This document shows, in pieces, positions 34,765 through 43,165 of a DNA stretch of 64,000 nt; within the stretch, counting starts at the first letter, position 1; each line of letters starts with the position of its first letter. This DNA is from Pseudomonas graminis. GTDB taxonomy: Bacteria > Pseudomonadota > Gammaproteobacteria > Pseudomonadales > Pseudomonadaceae. Under the pieces are notes generated by a model that worked only from the letters and a program-made list of their open reading frames with translations, ran no database searches and had not been told where the DNA came from. A program made the position numbers and the translations under genes. Location of the stretch: positions 248,001-312,000 of the forward strand of contig NZ_MDEN01000062.1 of assembly GCF_001705435.1 (NCBI RefSeq), read 5' to 3'.

Positions 34765-36883
34765 AATCCCCACGGCTAAGTGCTGCGCATCGAACATCTG
34801 CACAAGCGACGATGGTTTGCCGCACACCATCATCGACGCCACACACAAATCCAAATACTTGTGGTGGAACGAGCTGGCGCAGGTGGAGCGGTTTCAGGAT
34901 TGCTCGGGCAAAAACACCTTCTACACCTACGATGATCGGTCTCATCTGGCTGCCGTCACCGACGCTTTGAATCAGACGACAAGACTTGAGCGCAAGCCTG
35001 ACGTCGAAGTGGTACGCATCGAGCACCCGGACGGCACCGCTGAAGCGTTTACCTACAACGCTCTTGGCCAGGTTCTGACGCACACCGATGGCAAAGGTCA
35101 GATTACGCGTCTGCTGCGCACGGCGCGCGGACTGCCTGCCAGCCGCCAGGACGCCAAGGGCCAGCGCATCAGCTACGAGTACGACAAGGCGATCCGCCTC
35201 ACCGCACTGGTTAACGAAAACAATGCGGCTTACCGATTTGCCTACGACGCGTCGGATCGTCTGATCGAAGAAAAACGAATCGACAACCTGACGCGTCGGT
35301 TCACCTACAACGTGGGTGGGCATCTGACGCGGTTGGATGAAATCGGCTACGGCGATAGGGCAGAGCGGCCGCAGCGCAGCACCGAGTTTGAGCGTGATGT
35401 GATTGGCCGCTTGCTGGCAAAGGTCAATCAGGATGCGCGGCAGGATTACGTTTATGACGAAGCGGATCGGTTGCTCAGCATCCATCGGCTGCCTTCAAGC
35501 ATTGGCAAGAAGCTGGGCGTTGAGGAAGAGACCCTCGACTTCAGTTATGACCTGTTGGGTCGCTTGATCAAAGAGATCACACCGCAAGGTGCGCTGGCTT
35601 ACGAATACGATCCGCTAGGCAACCTGACCACGCTGACATTGCCGACTGGCCAGCACCTGAATCACCTCTACTACGGCAGCGGCCACCTGCATCAGCTTAA
35701 CCTCGACGGGCTGCTCATCAGTGACATAGAGCGCGATGACCTGCATCGGGAGGTCTATCGATCACAGGGTAAACTCACCAGTTGCTTTGGTTACGATGCG
35801 ATGGGGCGCAAGAGCTGGAAGTTCGCGTCGACATTGCCTGCGGAAAAGCTGTCGCAGGTTCAGAACCCAGGCATCAACACCTCGTTGCTAGTGGATCATG
35901 CGTACAACCCGATTCATCGGCGTTACGAATACGATCCTGCGGGAGAGCTCACCCGAACGCTCGACAAACTGCGTGGCGAGATTAAGTACGAGTATGACGC
36001 GAATGGTCAGCTTCACAGTCGCGACACTGGGCGACTGGTGGATAGCGAAGAGTTTCGATACGACGCTGCGGCCAACCGCCTGAACTTCAACACCAGCCAG
36101 TTTGATCAGGTGAAAGACAACCGCATCAAGCGCTGGCGCGATCAGGAATATACCCATGACGCCTGGGGCAACCTGATTGAGAAGCGGTCGGGCTTATCCA
36201 AGCTGCAGACGTTCACCTACGACTGCGAAGACCGGCTTTTGCGTGCGGAAACGATGGTTAACAGCCAGGTGCACAGCATTGGCACGTACCGGTATGACAG
36301 TCTGGGCCGCCGCGTTGGCAAGACGTCCGAGATTGATGGCCAGACTGAGCACAAGCACTTTCTGTGGCAAGGCCTGCGGATGCTGCGTGAGGAAACGCCG
36401 TGGCAAAGCAGCCTCTATATTTACGAGCCTGGAAGCTATGCGCCGCTTGCCCGGGTTGACCAGGGCGAAGGTGAGGCAGAGCGGGCGCTTTACTACTTTC
36501 ATACCGACCAGATTGGCACGCCACTTGAGATGACGGATGTCGATGGCCAGATCGTCTGGCAGGCAACGTATAAGGCCTGGGGTGAAGTTGAATCATTAGC
36601 CGTGAGTGAGGTTGAGCAGAACCTACGGTTTCAAGGTCAGTATTTCGACGATGAGACGGGCCTGCACTACAACACGTTCAGGTATTACGATCCTGAGGTT
36701 GGGCGGTTCATAACCCAAGATCCGGTGGGCGTTGCTGGTGGGTGGAATCTTTACCAGTATGTAAACAATACGATTGCATGGGTCGATCCGTTAGGGCTTA
36801 CCCCGTGCATGGGGAAGCCATCACAACGTAGCGCAGGCGGTACCGGTGCTAAGTACGATTCTGTCAACGGCCAGGGGCTTTAA
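34765..36883 (+). pseudogene. Displaced Rhs cassette ending in an interrupted GIY-YIG-like tip
   Basis: Rhs homology begins at about 34770 with a short piece (AAGTGCTGCGCATCGAACATC) joined out of order to the segment starting DDGLPHTIID. After that the core is open to DPVGVAGGWNLYQY and DPLGL. The tip begins GKPSQRSAGGTGAKYDSVN and then meets TAA at 36881-36883. The same frame continues after the stop with VLADNGVIKYVGRG, so the stop lies inside the toxin domain; a TAT or TAC there would restore it. The upstream start at 34757 is not credible. Confidence 0.78.
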
Positions 36884-37225
36884 GTGCTTGCTGATAATGG
36901 TGTAATAAAATACGTTGGTCGCGGTGATGCCGCATCTCGTTTGGGTGTACATGCGGTGACAGATGGTAAGGCTCATTTGGAGCAATATGTTATTTTTAAT
37001 AATAATTTGACAAAGGCAGAGGCTAAATTTCTTGAGCAAAAAATCATGGACCTCAACGGCGGGGCTAAGTCTACTAACGCAGTAACAAATCTACTTAATA
37101 AAATTAGGTCCTATAGCCCGACTAACCCAAATTCAGGAACGTATGATGTCGCAGGGCATAGCTCCGGCTGGGGCAGTAACGTGCTATCTGATGCATTGAT
37201 AAAAATGAAGGGGCTGGGATTGTGA
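36884..37225 (+). CDS. GIY-YIG-like toxin tip downstream of in-frame stop
   Basis: These 113 codons are in frame with the Rhs cassette before it, separated only by the TAA. The next codon is GTG, which could serve as a start but has no good ribosome-binding site. The start (VLADNGVIKYVGRGDAASRL) matches the second half of a GIY-YIG nuclease motif, with Y-V-G-R and downstream H and E (HLEQYVIF, AEAKFLEQKI). Alone it lacks the first strand of the fold. Its stop overlaps the next gene (GTGA). Confidence 0.6.
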   Translation: MLADNGVIKYVGRGDAASRLGVHAVTDGKAHLEQYVIFNNNLTKAEAKFLEQKIMDLNGGAKSTNAVTNLLNKIRSYSPTNPNSGTYDVAGHSSGWGSNVLSDALIKMKGLGL

Positions 37226-37665
37226 GTTCTAAACAGAAAGTGAATAGTGGTGATTATTTCACCATACCAATGACTGACGGGCGACAAGCCGTCTGCCAGG
37301 CGATATGGATAGGAAAAGATAGTTCAGGGCAAACGTTTAAAAAAGTATTTGCGTTTTGCGTTTTGTCTGTAGGCGACGAAAAAGGTATTCCTGATGAAGT
37401 AAGTTACTTAAGCTTTCAAAACCACAGGGGTACGTTTGAGGTGATTTTTACTGCCGTAGATAAACTTCTTTCTGGGGAGTGGCCTGTGATTGGAAGAGGC
37501 CCGATAAAAGATGAGAAAATGGTGAATTTTGAGTTCAATATGGCAGGGGATCTGTATCTTTGTGGTGAGCCGGTGAGAGTGCTGGCGATTGATGAGTATA
37601 AAGATTACTTGTCTATGGCTATTTCTGGGTATGTCTTGGTTGAGAGATATTTAAATCAGCACTAG
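37222..37665 (+). CDS. Imm26-like immunity candidate
   Basis: This 147-aa protein starts at a GTG overlapping the toxin stop by four bases. The N-terminus (GDYFTIPMTDGRQAVCQAIW) matches the pattern of Imm26-type immunity domains, a strand followed by a D-G-R turn. The rest is beta-rich. It remains intact although the toxin before it is interrupted. The family assignment is tentative. Confidence 0.65.
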   Translation: MSSKQKVNSGDYFTIPMTDGRQAVCQAIWIGKDSSGQTFKKVFAFCVLSVGDEKGIPDEVSYLSFQNHRGTFEVIFTAVDKLLSGEWPVIGRGPIKDEKMVNFEFNMAGDLYLCGEPVRVLAIDEYKDYLSMAISGYVLVERYLNQH

Positions 37666-37710
37666 TAGTCGAAGGGTCGAGAGGCTGATTATAAAGTAAG
37701 GTACGTAAAG

Positions 37711-37725
37711 CTCGGTTTTACCGAG
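37711..37725 (+). terminator. Short hairpin after the Imm26-like gene
   Basis: CTCGGT and ACCGAG form a 6-bp stem with a TTT loop, followed by GTTATT. It lies about 45 bases after the stop and could be a weak intrinsic terminator, but the T-run is poor. Confidence 0.3.
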
Positions 37726-37765
37726 GTTATTAGGCAAGAATAAATACTCGTCATACCACGATGGC

Positions 37766-39019
37766 ATGCTGGGCCGCGGTGCCAGGATTTCATCCGGCTC
37801 GGACGATGTGTTCATCGGCGGCGGCACGGTTCAATACCTTCACATCGACGACGAAATTCCGGGTTGGCTTCGCGTCGTTGTCGACGTGCTGATGATCGTC
37901 GCATCGATGGGTAAAGCGTTGGTATCAGTCGCCAAACTAGGGCTGACGCAAGGGTTGAAGGCCGCAGGGCCGTGCGCGCTGCGCTTCGGCGCTACCGTTG
38001 CCGCCAGCTACCTCACGGGCACCTGCATCATTGGCCCGGCAGTCGGGAAAGTCTTGGGCGGTTTTATCGGCAATCCCGTCGATCTCACGACCGGCCGCAA
38101 ACTGTTGCTGGATTCAGGCGAAACCGACTTCGTACTGCCCGGCCTGATGCCGATTGAATGGTCCCGCTTCTATGCCAGCGACCTGACCGTCAACAGCGTG
38201 TTGGGTCAGGGCTGGGTCTTGCCCTGGGAGCAGAGCCTGCGCCGCAGCGGAAGCTTCGTTTACCTTACCGACAACCAGGGCCGCAGCGTGCCCTTTGTCG
38301 ACATCGAGCCCGGGGAGCGCATTTACAACCCCTACGAGCAGATTCATCTGGTCCGTACCCTGGGTGGGCATTACCTGCTGCAAACGCTCGACAACGTGTT
38401 TTTCTACTTCGGCGAAGTGCCGGACGACAACACCTCGGTGCCGTTGCAGCGTCTGGAAAATGCGCTCGGGCATTACCTGCATTTCACCCGCACGGTCGAA
38501 GGAACGCTCACCGACATTAGCGCGCCCGGCGGCGTCTTAGGTGGAAGATTATTCGGGGACGGCTCGAACAAGCAGAAGTATATGGCCTTTGCCGGGGCAT
38601 TGCTGGGCGGCGGGCTTGGTGCGAAAGGTGGTGAGTGGTTTGGTGCGCGCTATGAGATTAAACAAGAAGGACTTGGTTCACTTTTCGGAAATGTGAAAGT
38701 TGTAAAAAAACCACTGGTTCCTGCGGAGGGCCCTGAAGGCATATCTCCCGCGCTTTATGAAAAGCTTAGAACTAAAACCCCGAGTTTGCAGATTAGAAAA
38801 ATGGTGAACAAAGGCGTCGTGTTGCCGATGAGCGATCCCGCGCTCCCTGGATTGCAGATCACTAAAGCACTGCATGCCGATCATGTCGTTTCCATTAAAA
38901 CTATCACTGAAATGGATGGTTTTTCGAATCTGACATATAGTGATCAAGTTGCTGTTCTCAATTATAAACCTAACTTCGTTGGCTTAAGCGAAACAGCAAA
39001 CACCTCCAAGGGGGGCTAA
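37766..39019 (+). CDS. Chimeric Rhs/PAAR-linker effector with frameshifted HNH tip
   Basis: This 417-aa frame begins inside a PAAR domain (SSGSDDVFIGGGTVQYLHIDD). It runs through the hydrophobic region and the first part of the Rhs cocoon to TDISAPGG, then switches at about 38535 to the second glycine-rich linker of the short PAAR effector (VLGGRLFG to NVKVVKK, compare the protein at 29267). The tip has ADHVVSIKTITEMDGF, VLNYKPNFVGLSE and NTSKGG, then stops. With one G fewer in the six-G run at 39010-39015 the frame continues SKGAKSYAEW and ends at 39158. That matches the expected HNH nuclease tail. It is probably inactive as it stands. Confidence 0.72.
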   Translation: MLGRGARISSGSDDVFIGGGTVQYLHIDDEIPGWLRVVVDVLMIVASMGKALVSVAKLGLTQGLKAAGPCALRFGATVAASYLTGTCIIGPAVGKVLGGFIGNPVDLTTGRKLLLDSGETDFVLPGLMPIEWSRFYASDLTVNSVLGQGWVLPWEQSLRRSGSFVYLTDNQGRSVPFVDIEPGERIYNPYEQIHLVRTLGGHYLLQTLDNVFFYFGEVPDDNTSVPLQRLENALGHYLHFTRTVEGTLTDISAPGGVLGGRLFGDGSNKQKYMAFAGALLGGGLGAKGGEWFGARYEIKQEGLGSLFGNVKVVKKPLVPAEGPEGISPALYEKLRTKTPSLQIRKMVNKGVVLPMSDPALPGLQITKALHADHVVSIKTITEMDGFSNLTYSDQVAVLNYKPNFVGLSETANTSKGG

Positions 39020-39173
39020 GTCTTACGCGGAATGGACCTCCTACAAAAAGGGAGGTGTCGAGGTTGATCCTGCCCTCAGATCGAGTATGATGCGCCGAGT
39101 AGCAGAGCTCGAGCCAGAAATCCAGAGCCATATATATTCTTCGTTAGATAGTTATTAGTGTGGGAGGGGAAGA

Positions 39174-39866
39174 ATGAATACTATTGAGCTTCTTAAGGCG
39201 GGCGTTAGGGCTGAGCTGAATGGCTATTCAGTTTACTTTTCACCAAGCGATTTGCCTGATGCGGTTGTAATACCTTCAAGTTGGTCAGGGTTTGGAGTGC
39301 ATCATGCCTCCTCTGTATGGGTGCCTAAAGAGTGGGATACATTTTCTTCAGTCCTTCCAACAGTCGACAAATGGCTCAAGCAGTGCGTAGTCGGAACAGC
39401 TGTCGCGGTTAGCGACAAAGTGTATTTGGTATATATTTATCGTGAAGATAATGAGCTTGGCCTTTATCTTGGTGGGAGCCCGGTCTCTGGTGAAGTAGCA
39501 ACGCTGGATGTGTTTCGGCGCGCGCCCATGTTCGAGAGATTTTATACAAATCTTCACAATGGTTTTTGCTTTTATATAGATTCCTCGATGGGTCCGTCGG
39601 CGATCGAAGACTTCGTAAGCATAGACGACTTGATTGATGATGAACCTATCGCCATACCTGACATGACGGGTTTCTTCTCGAATGGAGCTGGCGATTATAT
39701 TACTGTAGTAAATGGAATTGATTGTCCGGAATTCTATATTTGGTGGCATGAACAGCAGTCTCAACCTGAAACAGATATTGATGTGTGGGCAGTGATTGAT
39801 GCATGGATGGGAATCTTCTTGGAAAATGCCGATTCGAACGAAGATGTAATAGGAATTGATTTGTAA
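39174..39866 (+). CDS. SUKH-like immunity candidate for the HNH tip
   Basis: This 230-aa acidic protein starts 15 bases after the restored toxin stop at 39158, with a GGGAGGGGAAG site before its ATG. Mid to late residues show a SUKH-like pattern: GFFSNGAGDYITVVNG, then FYIWWHEQ and a terminal helix region. The N-terminal half is less typical. HNH toxins with SUKH immunity are a common combination. The family call is moderate. Confidence 0.6.
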   Translation: MNTIELLKAGVRAELNGYSVYFSPSDLPDAVVIPSSWSGFGVHHASSVWVPKEWDTFSSVLPTVDKWLKQCVVGTAVAVSDKVYLVYIYREDNELGLYLGGSPVSGEVATLDVFRRAPMFERFYTNLHNGFCFYIDSSMGPSAIEDFVSIDDLIDDEPIAIPDMTGFFSNGAGDYITVVNGIDCPEFYIWWHEQQSQPETDIDVWAVIDAWMGIFLENADSNEDVIGIDL

Positions 39867-39894
39867 TTTTGCCTACCTCAAGAGCGCTTTAATT

Positions 39895-40112
39895 GTACCC
39901 ACAGCACTTATGACGAGGGCGAAACGCTGTTGCGCCTGCGCATGGAAGCCCTGGAAAGTTGCTGGATTCAGGCGAGACCGATTTCGTGCTGCCCGGCCTG
40001 ATGCCGATTGAGTGGTCGCGCTTCTACGCAAGCGACCTGACCGTCGACAGCGTGCTAGGTCGCGGATGGGGCCTATTGTGGGAGCAAAGCCGGCGCCGCA
40101 GTAGCAGCTTTT
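39895..40112 (+). pseudogene. Scar: vgrG fragment fused to rhs fragment
   Basis: Bases 39895-39955 match vgrG (THSTYDEGETLLRLRMEALE in translation). Without a gap, 39956-40112 match the start of the Rhs cocoon (LLDSGETDF, MPIEWSRFYASDL). Both ends are cut inside genes. This is a deletion footprint showing that a vgrG-rhs locus once stood here. Confidence 0.72.
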
Positions 40113-40131
40113 CATATCCTGAGGAGTTCTA

Positions 40132-40485
40132 ATGTCATTTATTGCAGTCGTACTTAGTGAGGCATCGGCCAATGCTCAAGCGCTGCTTGAGCTTCATCGG
40201 ATCTTAGGGGTGTCGTTGCTGGAGATAAAAGAAAAAGTAACTAATCGCGAGCCGATCTTAGAGCTAGAGATATTTGACGGTGACTATCAAGTCCATGCCG
40301 AATTAATACGAGCAGTGATTTCTTCGCTTAAGAAACATAATATAACTGCCGATTATTATGAGGTTCCATATGGTAAGCATTATTCAGATGATTTTTGCCG
40401 CACTACGTGGCTCATCAATTCGGAGACTTTTGAGGGGGTTTTGACTGCCGCCGACGTTGAAATTGAACGCCAGTTGAACGGGTGA
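40132..40485 (+). CDS. Orphan small immunity candidate, L7/L12-tail-like helix pattern
   Basis: This 117-aa protein with GAGGAGTTCT before its ATG follows directly after an rhs/vgrG scar. Residues 20-75 (ELHRILGVSLLEIKEKVTN, then an acidic strand and ISSLKKHNITADYYE) recall the alpha/beta layout of the ribosomal L7/L12 C-terminal domain. I take this as a fold hint only. It has low GC and no adjacent toxin, so it is probably an immunity gene left after loss of its toxin. Confidence 0.55.
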   Translation: MSFIAVVLSEASANAQALLELHRILGVSLLEIKEKVTNREPILELEIFDGDYQVHAELIRAVISSLKKHNITADYYEVPYGKHYSDDFCRTTWLINSETFEGVLTAADVEIERQLNG

Positions 40486-40680
40486 CACAGGTTCATGAGT
40501 TCTCTTGCGTGATGTGAGGTGGTTCTAGTGCCTAGGTTGTGCTTGTAGGGGGGGCGCGGAGCTTTCCCATAACGATTAACAATGCCGGTATGGTGCCGTA
40601 CTGACTGGCGCCTAGCTGAGTTGTATAAAACACGGGGAATGCAATAAAGCCACTACCAGTCAGTCCCGCAGCAACCCAAG

Positions 40681-41460
40681 GTGCTGATAAAAAGCATGCT
40701 CAAAGTAGATCGCTCTCAGCTTGGCTGCCTGACCGACGTCAAACGCATCGTCGACAACCTGCCTGTGGAAACCCTCGTCAAGTACTACCGCTACGACGAC
40801 AACGGCCAGCTCATCGAAGTGATCAATCGCAATGGCGATTCCATGCGCCGGTTCAGCTACGCCGAAGGCGTGATGGCCAGTCACAGCAACGCATTGGGCC
40901 TGAGCTGCAACTACCGCTGGGAGACCATCGACGGCCAACCGCGCGTGGTTGAGCATTGGACCAGTGACGGCGAACACTTTCATTTCCGTTACGACTTCAA
41001 GAACAGAACGTCCTGGGCGGTCGACGTCCTCGGCCGCGAGCTCGAAGTGCAGTACAACGAGGACAAGCAGGTCATCGCCAGCCGCGACTTCGGCGGCGAA
41101 CGTTACGGCATAGATCTGGATGAAGCGGGGAATACGACCGGCATCAGCTTGCCCGATGGGAATCGTCTGACCTTCAAGTACGATGACTTCTCGCGCCTGA
41201 TCGAAGAGACCGACCCGCTCGGTCGAAGCATCACCTACAGCTATCACCTCAGTACCACCTTGATCACCGAAACCGCCTTCACGGACGGCAGCGTCTGGAA
41301 AGCCCGTTATGACGACAAAGGCAACCTGATCGCTGAAACCGATCCGCCGGGGCACAAGACCGAATACTTCAACAGCGACGTCGGCCTGCCGCACATGATT
41401 ATCGACGCAACCTACAAATCGAACTATCTCTGGTGGAAAAGTACTGGAGGAAACGGATAA
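40681..41460 (+). pseudogene. Internal Rhs cocoon fragment
   Basis: The 259-codon open frame corresponds to the middle of the Rhs cocoon (LGCLTDVKRIVDN to DATYKSNYLWW). It has no PAAR, no core motif and no tip. It ends abruptly by fusion to unrelated sequence (KSTGGNG). It is well conserved at protein level despite being a fragment. The ATG at 40681 is not a natural start. Confidence 0.75.
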
Positions 41461-41543
41461 GTATTTTGATAGTTTTCGAGCGAAAAATATGGAAGCTCCT
41501 TTTTTGATATCTAATTGCTAACTCCCGAATGAGGGCTTTGAAT

Positions 41544-41897
41544 ATGGGCGAAAGTCAGGTGCTGGAAAAACTCAAAGAAATTGAAGTCGGTCTTGGGGGT
41601 AGGCTTTCTGAAAATTATAAAAAGTTCTCTGCTGAAGTGATACAGGGGGATTGTGTTTATGAGCTGAAGCTTGTGTCAGGAGGCCAGGTATATATTTATG
41701 GTTGTGCAGAGTTGCTTGAAAGAAATGCAGCGTATGAAGTGCAATTATTTGAGTCGGGCTATTTTCTAATCGGCCAGGATGGAGATTTAGGATATTTTTT
41801 AAGTTTAAAAGGAGAGGATGAAGTCTATAGCTTGGATTTGGGAGCTTTAGGGTCGTTAACTATGAATAAAGAAGCTGATAGCATTTATGGGTTGTAA
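41544..41897 (+). CDS. Orphan SUKH-like immunity candidate
   Basis: The ATG at 41544 was preferred because GAGGGC lies 8 bases upstream; another ATG in frame at 41529 is possible. The 117-aa product has the SUKH C-terminal pattern: YELKLVSGGQVYIYG, a short variable strand, YFLIGQDGDLGYFLSL and a final LDLGALG. It lies between two Rhs scars with no toxin. It is AT-rich. Confidence 0.55.
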   Translation: MGESQVLEKLKEIEVGLGGRLSENYKKFSAEVIQGDCVYELKLVSGGQVYIYGCAELLERNAAYEVQLFESGYFLIGQDGDLGYFLSLKGEDEVYSLDLGALGSLTMNKEADSIYGL

Positions 41898-41959
41898 ATA
41901 TTAGCGCTAGCAACCTGACCGGCACCATACATACCAATTGCCGGTCAAGGATGCGGTAT

Positions 41960-42250
41960 AAAATTAGTTGAGCTACAACGTCGACATTCTGATGCCGGCC
42001 GACGGCGCGGAGGGTCTGGTAGGCATCTACAGGATTGGCGTTATAGGTTTGAAGGTCGCCATTCTCTGCACGCCCTTCGTGGTTGGTGACGCCAACATGC
42101 GTTTCGCAATTTCGTCGATGGCCGCCAAAGTCACTGGCGGCCTGCTCGGTAATCCTGTCTGAATGACTACCGGACGTAAGCTTCTGCTGGAAAAGCTTCC
42201 GCAGATCCTCAACCGCGTCGACAACAGTCTGCTGGTCGAACACGCCCAAA
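41960..42250 (+). pseudogene. Last Rhs scar of the island
   Basis: The sequence reads YNVDILMPADGAEGLVGIY, similar to the hydrophobic region after PAAR in the intact Rhs, then GGLLGNPV and TTGRKLL with a TGA between. It then jumps directly to a segment of the C-terminal cocoon (EKLPQILNRVDNSLLVEHA). About 700 codons are missing between. It marks the right end of visible Rhs homology. Confidence 0.68.
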
Positions 42251-42359
42251 ACTCGCAGCCTCGGTAGTAGACTGCAGGCTTGAGGTGCCGAGCTCGGTTC
42301 GTCATAAGTGAGTGAATGGGCCGACCAGTGACGCTCAAATAAGCAGTAGGGAATTACTG

Positions 42360-43046
42360 ATGTTTGACACAGATCCACACCGTTTCATGTCCATCATCTT
42401 CAGCACCTGGCTGTTGTTCACGATGCAAGCGGTGTTTTCTGCAGGTATTTTGCCCAGCCTTTTATTTTTCCCAATGTGCGCGGCGGAGGTGTGGCTGAGT
42501 TGGTGGTGTTTCGATTGCGCTTACCGCACCGAAAAATTCACCCGATATGCCAATCTCAGACTTTTTCTGAATCTCGCCTTTGCACCAGGTTTTACATTTC
42601 TCCTGGTATTGATCGCCGCCTATAAGCAATTGAGATTAGGACCACTCACATCACTTTCATTGGCTTGCATTCCGCTGCTCATCGCATTCGTCATCTACTT
42701 AGCGCTGTACAGGTGGAGAAGCCGAACGACGGTACTGGTTGCCCGGGGAAATCGGGTCGAGGTGACCGCACCTCCTTTCCGAAACCAGTCGCTGCAGGGC
42801 GGAATAGGGGCGGCACTGTCGAGCATGATCTACCCTATGGTCAATTCCTACGACTCTACCGCTTTATTGCTTGCCTTTATCTTTTTCGCAATCTCACTGT
42901 TCATGCTCTTTTACCATCGGGTCAGTATTGCGTCTCTTCGCAGTTTGAAGGAGCAGGAGCTCAAGGAGCGGGTGAGCTACACGTTCATGGAGGTGGAGAG
43001 GATACGCGCACGACGTGCTGCCTCATTCATAGGCCGCTGGTCATGA
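42360..43046 (+). CDS. Membrane protein of island-flanking family, diverged copy 3
   Basis: The start was set at the ATG at 42360, with AGGGA 8 bases upstream; the frame extends to 42312. The 228-aa product has about four hydrophobic segments (near 10-45, 60-82, 90-112 and 140-182) and a charged tail with SLKEQELKERVSYTFMEVERIRARR. This aligns with the tails of the copies at 1, 965 and 43166 but lacks the final WW-x-x-R-x-F-x-W. It is the most diverged member. Confidence 0.65.
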   Translation: MFDTDPHRFMSIIFSTWLLFTMQAVFSAGILPSLLFFPMCAAEVWLSWWCFDCAYRTEKFTRYANLRLFLNLAFAPGFTFLLVLIAAYKQLRLGPLTSLSLACIPLLIAFVIYLALYRWRSRTTVLVARGNRVEVTAPPFRNQSLQGGIGAALSSMIYPMVNSYDSTALLLAFIFFAISLFMLFYHRVSIASLRSLKEQELKERVSYTFMEVERIRARRAASFIGRWS

Positions 43047-43165
43047 TGGTTCTGTGTATCCGCATCGAAGAAAAAATCGTTAGAGTGGGTGTGGGAAGAT
43101 TAGCCCGCCTCGCGATGTGCGATAGGTACACACCCCGGTAGCCCATGCAAGGAGCTAGCGTCTAA

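Noticed and set aside
40600..40664. Nine-base inverted repeat ACTGACTGG / CCAGTCAGT around an Rhs fragment boundary
   Set aside because: The arms are short and 47 bases apart, with no transposase or target duplication; probably chance.
19744..42300. Insertion sequences or integrase as cause of the island structure
   Set aside because: No transposase or integrase frame, terminal inverted repeats or target duplications were found; junctions look like homologous or short-repeat recombination.
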